Position numbers and translations under genes: made by a program. A model generated the notes under the pieces. The model worked only from the letters and a program-made list of their open reading frames with translations. It was not told the origin of the DNA and did no database searches. Positions 52,627 through 62,131 of a stretch of 64,000 nucleotides of DNA are shown piece after piece. Source of the DNA: Scytonematopsis contorta HA4267-MV1 (GTDB lineage: Bacteria > Cyanobacteriota > Cyanobacteriia > Cyanobacteriales > Nostocaceae); contig JAHHIC010000034.1 in the NCBI GenBank assembly GCA_019359035.1, positions 1 through 64,000 of the forward strand, read 5' to 3'. Numbering within the stretch: position 1 is the stretch's first letter; every line of letters begins with the position of its first letter.

Positions 52627-53028
52627 ATGAGACTCAATAATAAATGTGCATTTACTTTCTTAGCTGTAATTAGCTTTGCTGTGATATTTTTTTCTTCTCA
52701 AGTTACATCACTACATCCAGAAATATCAACGTTAATTTCAGAATTGACACAAAGTAGTAATCAATATGTTAATTCTTGCTCATTTAGACAAAATTCTATT
52801 TTGACAAACTGGGTAAATCTTTCTGCTAGATTACTGATTATTCTTAGTTTTAGCTCTTTGGGAATCCCTGGATATTATTTTTCAACAGAACGCTATATTT
52901 TTTTATATAGGAAAAAAATAATTATTTTTTTAAGCGGTATGTTGCTAATATCTTTATTTTCAGTAAGCGGTGTATTTATCACATCATCAATAGGTAAAGA
53001 CGTGACATGTCACGTCTCTACATTTTAA
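52627..53028 (+). CDS. Small membrane protein of unknown function
   Basis: 133 residues with membrane helices near residues 8-26, 58-78 and 92-118. No family is recognised. Its last codons and stop are supplied by the GTAGAGACG palindrome (52998-53022), which codes for the tail DVTCHVSTF. So the end of this gene may have been changed by the repeat. The ATG-start follows a run of AT. Confidence 0.5.
   Translation: MRLNNKCAFTFLAVISFAVIFFSSQVTSLHPEISTLISELTQSSNQYVNSCSFRQNSILTNWVNLSARLLIILSFSSLGIPGYYFSTERYIFLYRKKIIIFLSGMLLISLFSVSGVFITSSIGKDVTCHVSTF
52998..53022. repeat. Palindrome of the GTAGAGACG family
   Basis: AGACGTGACATGTCACGTCT is a perfect 20-base palindrome, followed by CTACA. It overlaps the 3' end of the preceding gene and lies ten bases from the end of the convergent VWA gene, so it may terminate both. 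Confidence 0.75.
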
Positions 53029-53031
53029 ATA

Positions 53032-55560
53032 TTATGCGTTGCTAGCTGTAGCTAAAACTCTTCTACTATAAAACTCAGCTTTGGCATAAACGCTAATAAT
53101 ACTATCACCAACTTCAAAGAAAGTAGCTTCTTTTTCATCCTTGGAAAACTGTAAATAAGGATATTTACTGGCAACTTCCTCAACGGTCATAGCCTGACTA
53201 GCCATCTCATCCGGTAACAAACCAGTAGTACCAATATAAAATACTAAAGGTGAAATCGTATCCCGATAAATTTCTTCAGCATACAAATTTAATTTCTGGT
53301 AAGCTGCAGTCATAGCCACGACTATTTCTTCTTTGCTAACAGCCTTCCCATCGCGCTTATCTTGCAATACTCGCGCTAAAAGCTCCGCTCCGACTTTAGT
53401 GAGAATATTAGCAACAGAGCCATTATTTTCTAAACCAAGAAAATCATCAAAAATCGGTTTCATAAAATCATCGACTTTTGTAATTTTCACCCGTGGTGAT
53501 AGTTGCTTGTGGTCATAAGCAATATTTTTATCAAAAGCTACGCTAAAACTAGCCTTAGTAAAAATCTCACCTGTCTCTGTATCATAAGCACGATACATCC
53601 GGTCAAGGAACTTATTGGCAGAATGGAACTTACCAAAATTCAGAATTTCTTTGCTACCGATATCGATTTTATAGCTAATACGGGAATCAATCATCCCAAC
53701 AGCTAAGGCTTCTTTAATATCTGTATACTCATTTGTTGTGGGAAAATTGACATACAAATTTTTGGAAAGGTAATGTCTTTTTAACTCATCCAATTGTTCT
53801 GGTAAAAATATATCCGACTCATTTTTTATATGCGCTGCGATAATACTAGTCAGCACTTTAATTTGAGCGAGTTCATCAAACAAACCATTAATACTACCGT
53901 ATTCTTCATCAAACCCGACAAGAGGTAAATTATCTAATTTGATGCTGTATTCATAACGGAAATCAAATTTGTCTCCATCAATCACACCTTTTTCTTTCAA
54001 CAAATCAAAGGTTCTTTTACTACTAATTTTTACCCGTAACTCTTTAACGTTAATTCCCCCATCGCTAACAATAGTGTAATTGTTGTATCCCTTTAAATCA
54101 TTCACCAATAAACCAGCGACTTCAATAATTGGTGTCTTGTCTGTTGTTTTTACCAGTCTCACTTTACGAGTGAGTAGCATATTAATAGTAGCAGTATTAT
54201 GGTTGATTTCAAACGAACCCATCTCTACATAATTGCCAGTATCAATATATTCTGTACTCAACCAAGGTTTAACTAAGTTACCTTTTGCATCTCTAAATCC
54301 GTTCAGACGGTTAATACCTTTTCTTTGATAATTTTTTTGTAGGTGTTTGAGGTTAACAATGATATTACTACGATGTTCCTCAAAAACTTTAATCAATTCC
54401 AATAAGGAAATTTTTTCGTTCACCCTTACCATATCCAAAATTTCATGCTCCCGCAATACAATAGGATAAAAAAGAGCCGTATCTAAATCTTGTGCCATCA
54501 AAGCAATTTCTTCATTTGTTAGCGCTTTGCTATGTTTTTTACTCAAAGTTTCATCAAAGCTACTCACAAGTGCGTATTTAGCTGTATTTAAATTACCCTC
54601 AACCAAATTAGCTTTCGCAAATGCGTATACTGACTCATGATTTTGTGCAATAGGTACATCGGTTAACTGATTATAAATCTCCTGACTAATAGATTGATAC
54701 TTGTAAACTAATACTTCGTCTTCTGCTTCCAATCCAAAGATTTTTAATGTTCCAGATGTACCATTTATTTTCTTTGTATTTCTCGCAAATAACACTTGAT
54801 AGCTATACTCAGGAGCGAGGGGTTCTTCTATTGTTGGTGTTACATTACTACCTAGTAATTTAGATGTGCTATAAATCGCATCATACACTTCTCTGACATT
54901 CCCAGCTTGAATACAGATACCAAAGACAGAATTAGCAATTTTTGACAGCAATTTAAAATCAGAAGCATCTGAATAAGCAATGGTGTTAACAAAAACATCC
55001 ATTCTCGCAAGTTCTGCACAGACTGTCTCTAATGCTCTTACTTCCGCATTTGGACTGCTGTCATTTGCATAACCGTCGCTATGTAAAGTTATACCAGTCA
55101 ATTCTCTTGCTTGAATTAAAGATTTGGCCATTTCCAGCGCTTGGGAAATACAAGTCAGAGAGGTGACACTAATTTTTTTGATTTCTTCCAAATAGGGAGA
55201 ATTATTCTTCATCACTTCTTGAATAGAAACTCGTTGGAAGTGACAAGTTAAATCCCCTTGAGAAGAATAGGAAATCAAAGTAACAACAAGTTGAAAATTA
55301 ATATATTCATCTAGAGTTAAAAGTTTTATCAGAGTATCTTTTAACGCCTGAATATCATTATACATGGAGCCAGAACGGTCAATAATTATAATACTGTGTG
55401 CAACAGCTTTTTTATTATTATCAATCGGCTGATTTTCTAGCTTTATCCTATCTACTAAATAATAAGCTTTTTCTTTCCCCGCTAAGTTATAAAGCGTGAA
55501 TTTTGTTTTATTATTATTGGTAGATGCTTGATTTTGACTTTCTGCCTTTTTCTTACTCAT
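53032..55560 (-). CDS. Von Willebrand factor A domain protein, 842 residues
   Basis: Residues ~45-240 form a VWA domain with its metal-ion site (IIIDRSGSMYND, then TLHSDGYANDSSP). The remaining ~600 residues have no recognised domain and are rich in charged helical segments. The VWA domain suggests a role in metal-dependent protein contact, and many intracellular bacterial VWA proteins pair with AAA ATPases, but none is next to this gene. No signal peptide. Function unknown. Confidence 0.75.
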   Translation of the reverse strand: MSKKKAESQNQASTNNNKTKFTLYNLAGKEKAYYLVDRIKLENQPIDNNKKAVAHSIIIIDRSGSMYNDIQALKDTLIKLLTLDEYINFQLVVTLISYSSQGDLTCHFQRVSIQEVMKNNSPYLEEIKKISVTSLTCISQALEMAKSLIQARELTGITLHSDGYANDSSPNAEVRALETVCAELARMDVFVNTIAYSDASDFKLLSKIANSVFGICIQAGNVREVYDAIYSTSKLLGSNVTPTIEEPLAPEYSYQVLFARNTKKINGTSGTLKIFGLEAEDEVLVYKYQSISQEIYNQLTDVPIAQNHESVYAFAKANLVEGNLNTAKYALVSSFDETLSKKHSKALTNEEIALMAQDLDTALFYPIVLREHEILDMVRVNEKISLLELIKVFEEHRSNIIVNLKHLQKNYQRKGINRLNGFRDAKGNLVKPWLSTEYIDTGNYVEMGSFEINHNTATINMLLTRKVRLVKTTDKTPIIEVAGLLVNDLKGYNNYTIVSDGGINVKELRVKISSKRTFDLLKEKGVIDGDKFDFRYEYSIKLDNLPLVGFDEEYGSINGLFDELAQIKVLTSIIAAHIKNESDIFLPEQLDELKRHYLSKNLYVNFPTTNEYTDIKEALAVGMIDSRISYKIDIGSKEILNFGKFHSANKFLDRMYRAYDTETGEIFTKASFSVAFDKNIAYDHKQLSPRVKITKVDDFMKPIFDDFLGLENNGSVANILTKVGAELLARVLQDKRDGKAVSKEEIVVAMTAAYQKLNLYAEEIYRDTISPLVFYIGTTGLLPDEMASQAMTVEEVASKYPYLQFSKDEKEATFFEVGDSIISVYAKAEFYSRRVLATASNA

Positions 55561-55992
55561 ATTTCTACCTTATGCTGTTCCAATCGCAGTTTTAAACCCA
55601 TGCAAGCTTTTTAGTTGCACTTCTGATGCATAGATAGTTGGGAAAAATATATTTTGACAGATGGAATCAGCGTCTTATTCTAGACGTTCTAATTTTTGAA
55701 ACCTGCCAATTCAATTTCGGTTAGATGCTCCCTCGATGTTCATATCTATATAGTACAAAAATACTCAACAAATGTCAAGCTCTTTGCGTACTCATGTACT
55801 ACAGCGAACATCACCCACTCGATATTGCTGGTTTAAGGGAATTTTGGCAGTGTATTTGTTCTTCGATAAAAAGACTACCCTAGAAGGGTGAGGGAAAAAA
55901 TATTAATGCAAAATATGGGATGCTCTTGAAGTAAGAGGCAAAAGCTGTTGAATCACTGTTGAATTAGAACGCGACTTTACAATTAAAGCTTT
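55561..55992. other. Intergenic region
   Basis: No gene or repeat of note. A short hairpin, CTACCCT/AGGGTGAG, is near 55877. It is the upstream region of the VWA gene, possibly with its promoter. Confidence 0.35.
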
Positions 55993-57663
55993 TTAAGCAC
56001 CAGGTTTAAAATAATCCAAAAGCCTATCACCAGAATCAGCCCTAATTAAAGCAACAACAACATCAGGTAAACTACTCCAACTGGGGTAAACTAAATACCG
56101 TGGTTCCCAATCAGGACGGAACTTTTCCTTATAAGCGTGTAAACCTTGGAAGCTATAAAACCGTTCTAAGTGTCTATTAAGGGAATGTATCATTCTTTCC
56201 AAACGTCGTGATTCCTTAGTATCACCCACTCCAGCTAAAGCCGAAAGTCCAAAATTAAAGCTGTCGTATCCTTTTTCCTTAAAATGTTGCAGCATAGAAA
56301 CAAATAGGAAATCCATTGTTCCCTTAGACACCTCAGCCCGATGTCGCATCAAGTCGTTAGTAATTTCATTAAGTTGATACTCTGGTGTCAAATTAGTAAA
56401 AGCTTCAATGTTACCCTCAGGAGTGTAGACTACAGCTATCTCGCACTCACGCAAATAATCCTCATCAAACCAACCCAAGGAAAACTTTTTCTCGGAGCCT
56501 TCTACTGTTTTTAGCCATTCATCGCTGACAGGTTTTAATTGGCGTAACAAATCATCAGCAATCGGAGGCTGATAAAATTCGATTTGATACCCTTCTTTTG
56601 TCATACGGTTAACTGTCGGACGAAAATTTTTACCTGCTTTACCTTGCAAAGTAAAAGCTTTTAGGTCAATTATCGCTTCTTCCCCAATTTTAAGTACGTG
56701 AAATCCCAAAGATTTATACAGTGCTAAGTCATCTGGTAGCGTTTGGTAAAAACTTGGATACCAGTCATTTCGCTGACAAAACAATTTAAATGCAGCTATA
56801 GTCTCTTTTCGGTCTTCCACTGGTCCAATTGGGTCACCCAAAGCGATTGCACCACGTCCTTTAGGAACATAAGCAATTACACTCGTACCAGAAGGGCTGA
56901 AAAAGTAACTTTTGTCACTTAATAAAGTTAATGGTGCTAGAGAAGAACATCCATATTTTTCTACGATGTCCTTTGCTCTACTGCGTTCAACAGGATTGGC
57001 TGAATACCGCGAAAGCACTGGCTGTAAAAGTAAAAATAAAGCATAGCCAAAAGTTAGAAACGCAATCACATAGATAGAATTGGCAAAGAAGTCACCAAAG
57101 CGGGTTTTTGGTTGCAATCCCCAGTTATCCTCAGTAAAAAACATCGCTAAGGTTTGAAGTACTGCATCAGACCAATTGAAATTTTCCGAAAATTTGCCAT
57201 CCAGTAAATAAAATCCAATAGTTCCGTAAGCTAGAGTAAACAGCAAAGCTCCCAGCAAAACCCTGATTCCTCGTGCTATAGCAGGACGGTCAGAGCCTGC
57301 GGTAAATAAATGCCGCATCAAGAGCAATTGTACCAGCAGCACTCCAGACAACAAACTTTCCTCATAATCCAACCCCTTTAACAAGTGGCTGAAAATAGAA
57401 ATTACTAGTAAACCAACAGTGAGTAACCAAGCAACTCGTTTGCGTCGCAGCAAATTTGTCGCTAGCGTCAGTAGTACAAACCCAGTTAAAGCAGCAAAAA
57501 TATGTCCACTGGCACGTATTTCAAAAGGTAAAAAATGTTTCAACCAATGATTACGTTCGTGTAAATTGGGAGTTACCGCTGATACCAAGTTCACCACACC
57601 AACTATCGCAGTTAGTAGTGCAGCGCTCCACAGTCCAATTTTATTTTTTAAATCGATATTCAT
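55993..57663 (-). CDS. Phosphatidylglycerol lysyltransferase-like protein (MprF synthase domain)
   Basis: 556 residues. The N-terminal ~220 contain six or so membrane helices. The C-terminal ~330 are the DUF2156/MprF synthase domain (LLSDKSYFFSPSGTSVIAYV, GDPIGP, KFRPDWEPRYLVYPS). Related enzymes transfer an amino acid from aminoacyl-tRNA to phosphatidylglycerol at the cytoplasmic membrane face, changing surface charge. The N-terminal membrane part is shorter than in full MprF; the missing flippase could be supplied by the UPF0104 protein at 61086. It is on the minus strand with three hydrolases upstream on the same strand. Confidence 0.85.
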   Translation of the reverse strand: MNIDLKNKIGLWSAALLTAIVGVVNLVSAVTPNLHERNHWLKHFLPFEIRASGHIFAALTGFVLLTLATNLLRRKRVAWLLTVGLLVISIFSHLLKGLDYEESLLSGVLLVQLLLMRHLFTAGSDRPAIARGIRVLLGALLFTLAYGTIGFYLLDGKFSENFNWSDAVLQTLAMFFTEDNWGLQPKTRFGDFFANSIYVIAFLTFGYALFLLLQPVLSRYSANPVERSRAKDIVEKYGCSSLAPLTLLSDKSYFFSPSGTSVIAYVPKGRGAIALGDPIGPVEDRKETIAAFKLFCQRNDWYPSFYQTLPDDLALYKSLGFHVLKIGEEAIIDLKAFTLQGKAGKNFRPTVNRMTKEGYQIEFYQPPIADDLLRQLKPVSDEWLKTVEGSEKKFSLGWFDEDYLRECEIAVVYTPEGNIEAFTNLTPEYQLNEITNDLMRHRAEVSKGTMDFLFVSMLQHFKEKGYDSFNFGLSALAGVGDTKESRRLERMIHSLNRHLERFYSFQGLHAYKEKFRPDWEPRYLVYPSWSSLPDVVVALIRADSGDRLLDYFKPGA

Positions 57664-57665
57664 TT

Positions 57666-57722
57666 GCTGTTTGTTGTTTGTTAATGGTTGACTGTTGACT
57701 GTTGACGGTTTGCTGTTAACTT
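57666..57722. repeat. Short tandem heptamer repeats, TGTTGAC-type
   Basis: Repeats of GTTGACT and variants upstream of the MprF-like gene. The same heptamer occurs at 59876-59915. Confidence 0.7.
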
Positions 57723-57758
57723 TTGTTTAGACTAAATTTTAAATTCCTCACTTATTAA

Positions 57759-57783
57759 AGACGCGATAAATCGCGTCTCTACC
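57759..57783. repeat. Palindrome of the GTAGAGACG family
   Basis: AGACGCGATAAATCGCGTCT followed by CTACC. It lies between the first hydrolase gene and the MprF-like gene. Confidence 0.75.
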
Positions 57784-57788
57784 CACAA

Positions 57789-58697
57789 TTAATTTTTAGC
57801 TTTTTTAAACTGTTCTCCTACATAAGAAAGTGAACCTTTAAGGTGTTTATGAAAATAATTCCAACCAGCGTCAGGACCAGATAAACCATGTCCCCCAGGA
57901 AATGCATTAAACACGTTTTTTATGCCTAAACTGTTTAGGGTTTCGTGAAATGCTTTGGTAGAAGCTAAGAACTCGGTATCGTATTGACCTGTACCCGCAT
58001 CTAAATAAATCCTCAGTTGTTGCTGTTGATTAACTGGTAATTTTTTGATTATTTCTTGGGGACTATTTTGCGGCCCGGTTTTGTCAGTAAAATAACCACT
58101 ATGGCTAAACAAGATGTGGAAATTATCAACATGCCGCAACCCAATATTGAAAGCTCCCCATCCTCCAGAAGAAACACCTCCCATAGCCCAGAATTCGGGT
58201 TTTTCCAGTGTTCGGTAATTTTTCTTAACAACTTGTACTAATTCTGAGCCAATCAATGTCCCTATTTTGCCGTTGACTCCATCAAAATAATCGGGGTCGA
58301 ATAATGGACTCGAACCCCGCTTATCGTTACCATCGGGAGTAATTATAATGCTGGGAGGTAGTTTCCCACTTTTATATAGTTCGTGTAGTATATTCAATAG
58401 TTCATATTTATCAGTGTAAGCACGAGGGTCATCATGTCCTCCATGTAGAAGAAAAATGACAGGATATCTTTTGTCAGTATTTTTATAATAATTAGGTGGC
58501 AAAACTACTCCATATTGTCTTACACCTCCCATAACTTTACTATTAAAGCTTTGTAATTCAAATTTCAATCCTGTATCTAATTCTTCTTGGGGTCGGTCTA
58601 ATTGTGGCGCTCCTAAGATAAACACGTACCAATACCCTGCACCTAAAACAATACTAATTATACTTGCTAAGATTATAAGGACTTTAGAAAATTTCAT
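57789..58697 (-). CDS. Alpha/beta hydrolase-fold esterase, membrane-anchored
   Basis: 302 residues. An N-terminal membrane segment (VLIILASIISIVLGAGYWYV) leads to a single esterase domain related to the D-type. The nucleophile is in GGVSSGGWGAFNIGL (Gly-x-Ser-x-Gly). The acid is probably in AGTGQYD and the His in FPGGHGLSG. The HGGHDDPRAY stretch forms the oxyanion hole. The catalytic part faces the periplasm. It is closely similar to the neighbouring gene at 58910. Position beside an MprF-like gene suggests it could remove the aminoacyl group from lipids (inference). Confidence 0.8.
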   Translation of the reverse strand: MKFSKVLIILASIISIVLGAGYWYVFILGAPQLDRPQEELDTGLKFELQSFNSKVMGGVRQYGVVLPPNYYKNTDKRYPVIFLLHGGHDDPRAYTDKYELLNILHELYKSGKLPPSIIITPDGNDKRGSSPLFDPDYFDGVNGKIGTLIGSELVQVVKKNYRTLEKPEFWAMGGVSSGGWGAFNIGLRHVDNFHILFSHSGYFTDKTGPQNSPQEIIKKLPVNQQQQLRIYLDAGTGQYDTEFLASTKAFHETLNSLGIKNVFNAFPGGHGLSGPDAGWNYFHKHLKGSLSYVGEQFKKAKN

Positions 58698-58909
58698 ATT
58701 TACTTAATAAATTTTACATTGGCTTTTTACTTGTAAACAACTATATTAAATATGTAAATAAAGTTGCAGTTTCGTATTACATCATAAAGATTAAATAAAT
58801 TTTGCTATTTATAGTACAAGATAGATTATAAGTTTGCTTTGGTGAAGGCTTACAAACTACAAAACTTTAAAAAGTAAGCCTTTTGTTAATTGCGACAACA
58901 ACCTACAAA

Positions 58910-59860
58910 TTATCTTAACCGAGCAGTATTGATTTCTGATGTACGGAATTGTTCTCCAGTAAAAGTTAGGGAATCTGCCAAATGTTCTCGCCAATAATCC
59001 CAAGTGTGCTTTCCGGGAAATTCGCGAGAAATATGATGAATTTTTAGTTCATTTAGTACTTTTGTAAACTTTTGCGCTTCTTTGACTTCTTCTGTATCGG
59101 ATTCGCCTGTATCTAGATATACTCGTAACCGTTTTTGAGCTTCTTCTGGAATATTGCTGATATAGATTCTAGGGCTATTTTGCGAACCGCTTTTGTCTTT
59201 AAAATAACCACTATGACTAAATAAAATCGAAAAATTATTTAGATTATGTAATCCCACATTCATTGCACCCCAACCACCAGAAGATAGTCCACCTATTGCC
59301 CAAAAGTCAGGGTTCGGTAGCGTGCGATAGCGACTTTGTATAACTTTAACAAGTTCACTACCTAAGGCTGTTGAGACTTTACCATTAGAACCGTCAATAT
59401 ATTGGGGGTCCCAGTAAGGGCTAGAGCCGCGCTTATCGTTACCATCTGGTGAAATTACTATGCTGGGAGGTAGTTTACCAGTCGCGTATAGTTTTTCTAA
59501 TGTTTTTAGAGCGTTACCCTTTTTGGGATTAAACCAGTCACTCGCGTATCCGTGTCCCCCGTGAAGCAGAAAGATGACTGGATAGCGTTGATTGGGGTTC
59601 TCTTCATAGCCAGGAGGTAAAGCAATTTCGTAGATACGATTACCACCCATGATTTCGCTTTTGTAGTTTTCAACTTTATGAATGAGAGCTAACAGATTGT
59701 CCGGTGAAGGCTGTAGTGGTAGCTGACTAACTTTATTTTCAATTTTTCCAAAATTTGTTTGTTGTGGTGGTTTGGCTTGGGCATCACCTTGCAACTGGCT
59801 ACAACTCACCAAAAAGAATGATGATATTAATAATAAAATAATAGGTTTTTTGTAAATCAT
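58910..59860 (-). CDS. Alpha/beta hydrolase-fold esterase, lipoprotein
   Basis: 316 residues. The lipobox LVSCSQ at the end of the signal peptide predicts a lipoprotein. The nucleophile is in GGLSSGGWGAMNVGL and HGGHGYASDW forms the oxyanion hole. The catalytic acid is probably in LDTGESDTEE and the His in FPGKHTWDY. It is a paralogue of the gene at 57789. The last residues (INTARLR) and stop are coded by the end of a MITE. It may also act on aminoacylated lipids with the MprF-like protein (inference). Confidence 0.8.
   Translation of the reverse strand: MIYKKPIILLLISSFFLVSCSQLQGDAQAKPPQQTNFGKIENKVSQLPLQPSPDNLLALIHKVENYKSEIMGGNRIYEIALPPGYEENPNQRYPVIFLLHGGHGYASDWFNPKKGNALKTLEKLYATGKLPPSIVISPDGNDKRGSSPYWDPQYIDGSNGKVSTALGSELVKVIQSRYRTLPNPDFWAIGGLSSGGWGAMNVGLHNLNNFSILFSHSGYFKDKSGSQNSPRIYISNIPEEAQKRLRVYLDTGESDTEEVKEAQKFTKVLNELKIHHISREFPGKHTWDYWREHLADSLTFTGEQFRTSEINTARLR
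58912..58931. mobile_element. Single MITE end fused to the esterase gene
   Basis: CTTAACCGAGCAGTATTGAT reads as the terminal repeat of the elements at 655-767 and 6029-6118. No matching second end was found within 200 bases on either side. Confidence 0.55.
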
Positions 59861-59875
59861 AAAATTACCCTGTTA

Positions 59876-59915
59876 ATTGTTAACTGTTAACTGTTGACTG
59901 TTGACTGTTGACTGT
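59876..59915. repeat. TGTTGAC heptamer repeats at the end of the hydrolase gene
   Basis: GTTAACTGTTGACTGTTGAC and further units. They provide the last codons and stop of the hydrolase at 59887 and resemble 57666-57722. Confidence 0.75.
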
Positions 59916-60732
59916 CAACCATTAACCAATTTGCAATCGCTTCATTTACTTCTAATGCACGTTCTGCTATCACCAAATGTCCTGCATCCGGATAGTGTAA
60001 ATGCGTGCCTGAAATAAAGTGGCTGGCTAATTCATCCCCCATTTTTTCTGTAAACATTGAGTCTTTCCCAGCAGTAATTACTAAAGCTGGTATGTGCAAG
60101 TTTTGTGGTAATGGATGACGTGTAAAAAAATTATAATCCCAAAATATCTCTAATGCTTTATAGCTATGAAAATCTGTAGGCACAGGAGATTCTGCAAAAA
60201 ACTTTTCCATAGCCTCGTGACGATAAGTAGTTGCAAATAAATTATTTAGCTTTTGTATTTCAGATGAAAGAAATAAATATCTACCTCCCCAAGCCATAAA
60301 TTTCATTAACGGAATTTCCCACCACGGGTCTAAATCGTGGGTTCCACCAGCGATGGCAATAATTCCACTTACTGGGTAGTGCTGAGCAAATTCTAAACCA
60401 ATGGGTACTCCGTAACTGTGGCAACATAGTATTGGTGATTCGATGCCAAAATTTTCGAGCAACCGCTTTAAATCCCTACGGTGTCTGCCTATAGAATAGC
60501 GAGGGTAAGCACTGGACTGTCCATGTCCTCCTAAGTCGTATAGCAAAACTTCCCAACCTTGAGTTAGAGCAAATTCATACTGACAACGAAAATTAAAGCG
60601 GTTTCCTGTTCCCCCGTGCAGAAACACAATAGCTGGAGTCTTCCCCAAACTATGACAAACTTGTAAATTAACTCCTTTTCGTAAGTTAATTTTTTTCCCT
60701 GCTAAGGCATCATCAACAGAGTTATCTATCAT
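59887..60732 (-). CDS. Alpha/beta hydrolase
   Basis: 281 residues, cytoplasmic. Nucleophile: CCHSYGVPIG (Gly/Cys-x-Ser-x-Gly-like, Ser in HSYG). Oxyanion: FLHGGTGNRFNFR. Acid and base are probably in VITAGKDSMFTE and YPDAGHLVIAE. It is a member of the large alpha/beta hydrolase family; substrate unknown. The C-terminus (VDSQQSTVNS) is coded by TGTTGAC heptamer repeats (59876-59915), so it likely arose by read-through into repeats. It is the first of three hydrolases on the minus strand before the MprF-like gene. Confidence 0.8.
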   Translation of the reverse strand: MIDNSVDDALAGKKINLRKGVNLQVCHSLGKTPAIVFLHGGTGNRFNFRCQYEFALTQGWEVLLYDLGGHGQSSAYPRYSIGRHRRDLKRLLENFGIESPILCCHSYGVPIGLEFAQHYPVSGIIAIAGGTHDLDPWWEIPLMKFMAWGGRYLFLSSEIQKLNNLFATTYRHEAMEKFFAESPVPTDFHSYKALEIFWDYNFFTRHPLPQNLHIPALVITAGKDSMFTEKMGDELASHFISGTHLHYPDAGHLVIAERALEVNEAIANWLMVDSQQSTVNS

Positions 60733-61085
60733 TGCGAGTTAAACAATTTTGGATTTTGTGTTTGGTTAATTTATTTGTCAAATATGTTAGTGAATAACTA
60801 AGTGTATCTACGATATCATCTTAGTTTGTTAGTTGATTAATAGTGTAGTTAAGTCATATGTCGATTTTATGTCAACTCCATGTCAGAAAGATGGATATTT
60901 TGCAAACAGTTGTAACCTAAAGTCAATATTCACTTAGTCACTCCAAAATTTATTTAAGTAGGTAGGCAGGAATAAAGTCCGCTATGTAAACAAATGTAAA
61001 ATTGACGAGTGGTGCTCACAATAAGCCTTGGCGCTGAAGCGCAACTACAAACCTAAAGTAATTTTTTTCCACCGACTTACTTACA
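60733..61085. other. Intergenic region with inverted-repeat element
   Basis: It contains an element from TAAGTAGGTAGGC (60955) to a degraded inverse end near 61083, with a GGCGCTGAAGCGC hairpin inside. It ends immediately before the start of the next gene. It looks like a relative of the element at 6132-6259. Confidence 0.5.
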
Positions 61086-62006
61086 ATGCTTAAAAAACTT
61101 CCGTTAAGTTCTATTTTTGGTTTGCTCTTACTCGCACTTTCTATTTGGGCTATTACAAATCAGTTGGGTGAGTATAATTACCGTGACGTACTGAATTCTC
61201 TTAAGGCTATCCCAACACAGCGCTTGAGTTTGGCGATTTGGTTAACAGCGCTAGGCTATTTGGTAATGATACTTTACGATATTTTAGGTTTTTATTACAT
61301 AGGTCATTCTCTTACTTGGTCAAAAATAGCCTTTACTAACTTTATCAGTAGTGTATTCAGTAATACTATCGGATTTGCTTTGTTAACTGGTACCGCAATC
61401 AGATACCGTTTTTATAAAAGCTGGGGAGTTTCACCACTGGGTATAGCGCAAATAATTGCTTTCGCAAATTTTACTTTCTGGTTAGGAATGTTTGCCGTTG
61501 CAGGATTAATGTTTCTTCTCAATCCGCTAAAAATTCCTACTCAGTTAAATTTACCTTTTAGTACAGTTCGTCCACTAGGTGTATTTTTTTTAATATTAGT
61601 TGCAGCTTATTTATTGGGAAGTATTTTTATTAAACAACCTTTCAGGGTTCGCGAGTCAGAATTCCGTTTTCCCTCATTTAAAATATCTTTGGCACAAATA
61701 GCCGTTTCTAGCTTAGATTGGTTATTAGCAGCAGGAATTCTTTACGTAGTGCTTCCGGGTAACGCATCGCTGTCATATCTAGATTTTTTAGGAATTTACC
61801 TTTTAGCAATGTTTGCAGGTGTGGTCAGTAATGTTCCCGGTGGTTTAGGTGTTTTTGAGACCGTAATTTTACTGCTTCTTCGTGACAAAATTCCTGCACC
61901 TGAAATTTTAGGCTCAATGCTGGCTTATCGCGCAATATATTATTTTTTACCTTTAATTGTCGCAGCAGGCTTACTGGGATTGTATGAAATAAGATTTCGT
62001 CGGTAG
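61086..62006 (+). CDS. UPF0104 / lysylphosphatidylglycerol synthase TM-region membrane protein
   Basis: 306 residues with about eight membrane helices, matching the LPG_synthase_TM (UPF0104) family, which is the flippase half of MprF. The conserved GVVSNVPGGLGVFE is near residues 247-260. It would move aminoacylated lipids across the membrane. Since the MprF-like synthase at 55993 has a reduced membrane part, this could be its separated flippase (inference). The start codon is two bases after an inverted-repeat element, so its upstream signals come from the element. Confidence 0.85.
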   Translation: MLKKLPLSSIFGLLLLALSIWAITNQLGEYNYRDVLNSLKAIPTQRLSLAIWLTALGYLVMILYDILGFYYIGHSLTWSKIAFTNFISSVFSNTIGFALLTGTAIRYRFYKSWGVSPLGIAQIIAFANFTFWLGMFAVAGLMFLLNPLKIPTQLNLPFSTVRPLGVFFLILVAAYLLGSIFIKQPFRVRESEFRFPSFKISLAQIAVSSLDWLLAAGILYVVLPGNASLSYLDFLGIYLLAMFAGVVSNVPGGLGVFETVILLLLRDKIPAPEILGSMLAYRAIYYFLPLIVAAGLLGLYEIRFRR

Positions 62007-62131
62007 GAGGATTACCAACAAATTGTAAATTGAGCTTACAATGTGTCAACTGATTCTGATATCCTTATTAACTATATACAGCTTAGAAGCTAAAGTAACA
62101 GGTTAAATTTATTTAACTCTATTTAAAAGTC

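Noticed and set aside
58845-58882. AAGGCTTAC/GTAAGCCTT inverted repeat as terminator of the esterase gene
   Set aside because: The loop is 20 bases and on the gene's strand there is no T-run after the stem, so I do not call it a terminator.
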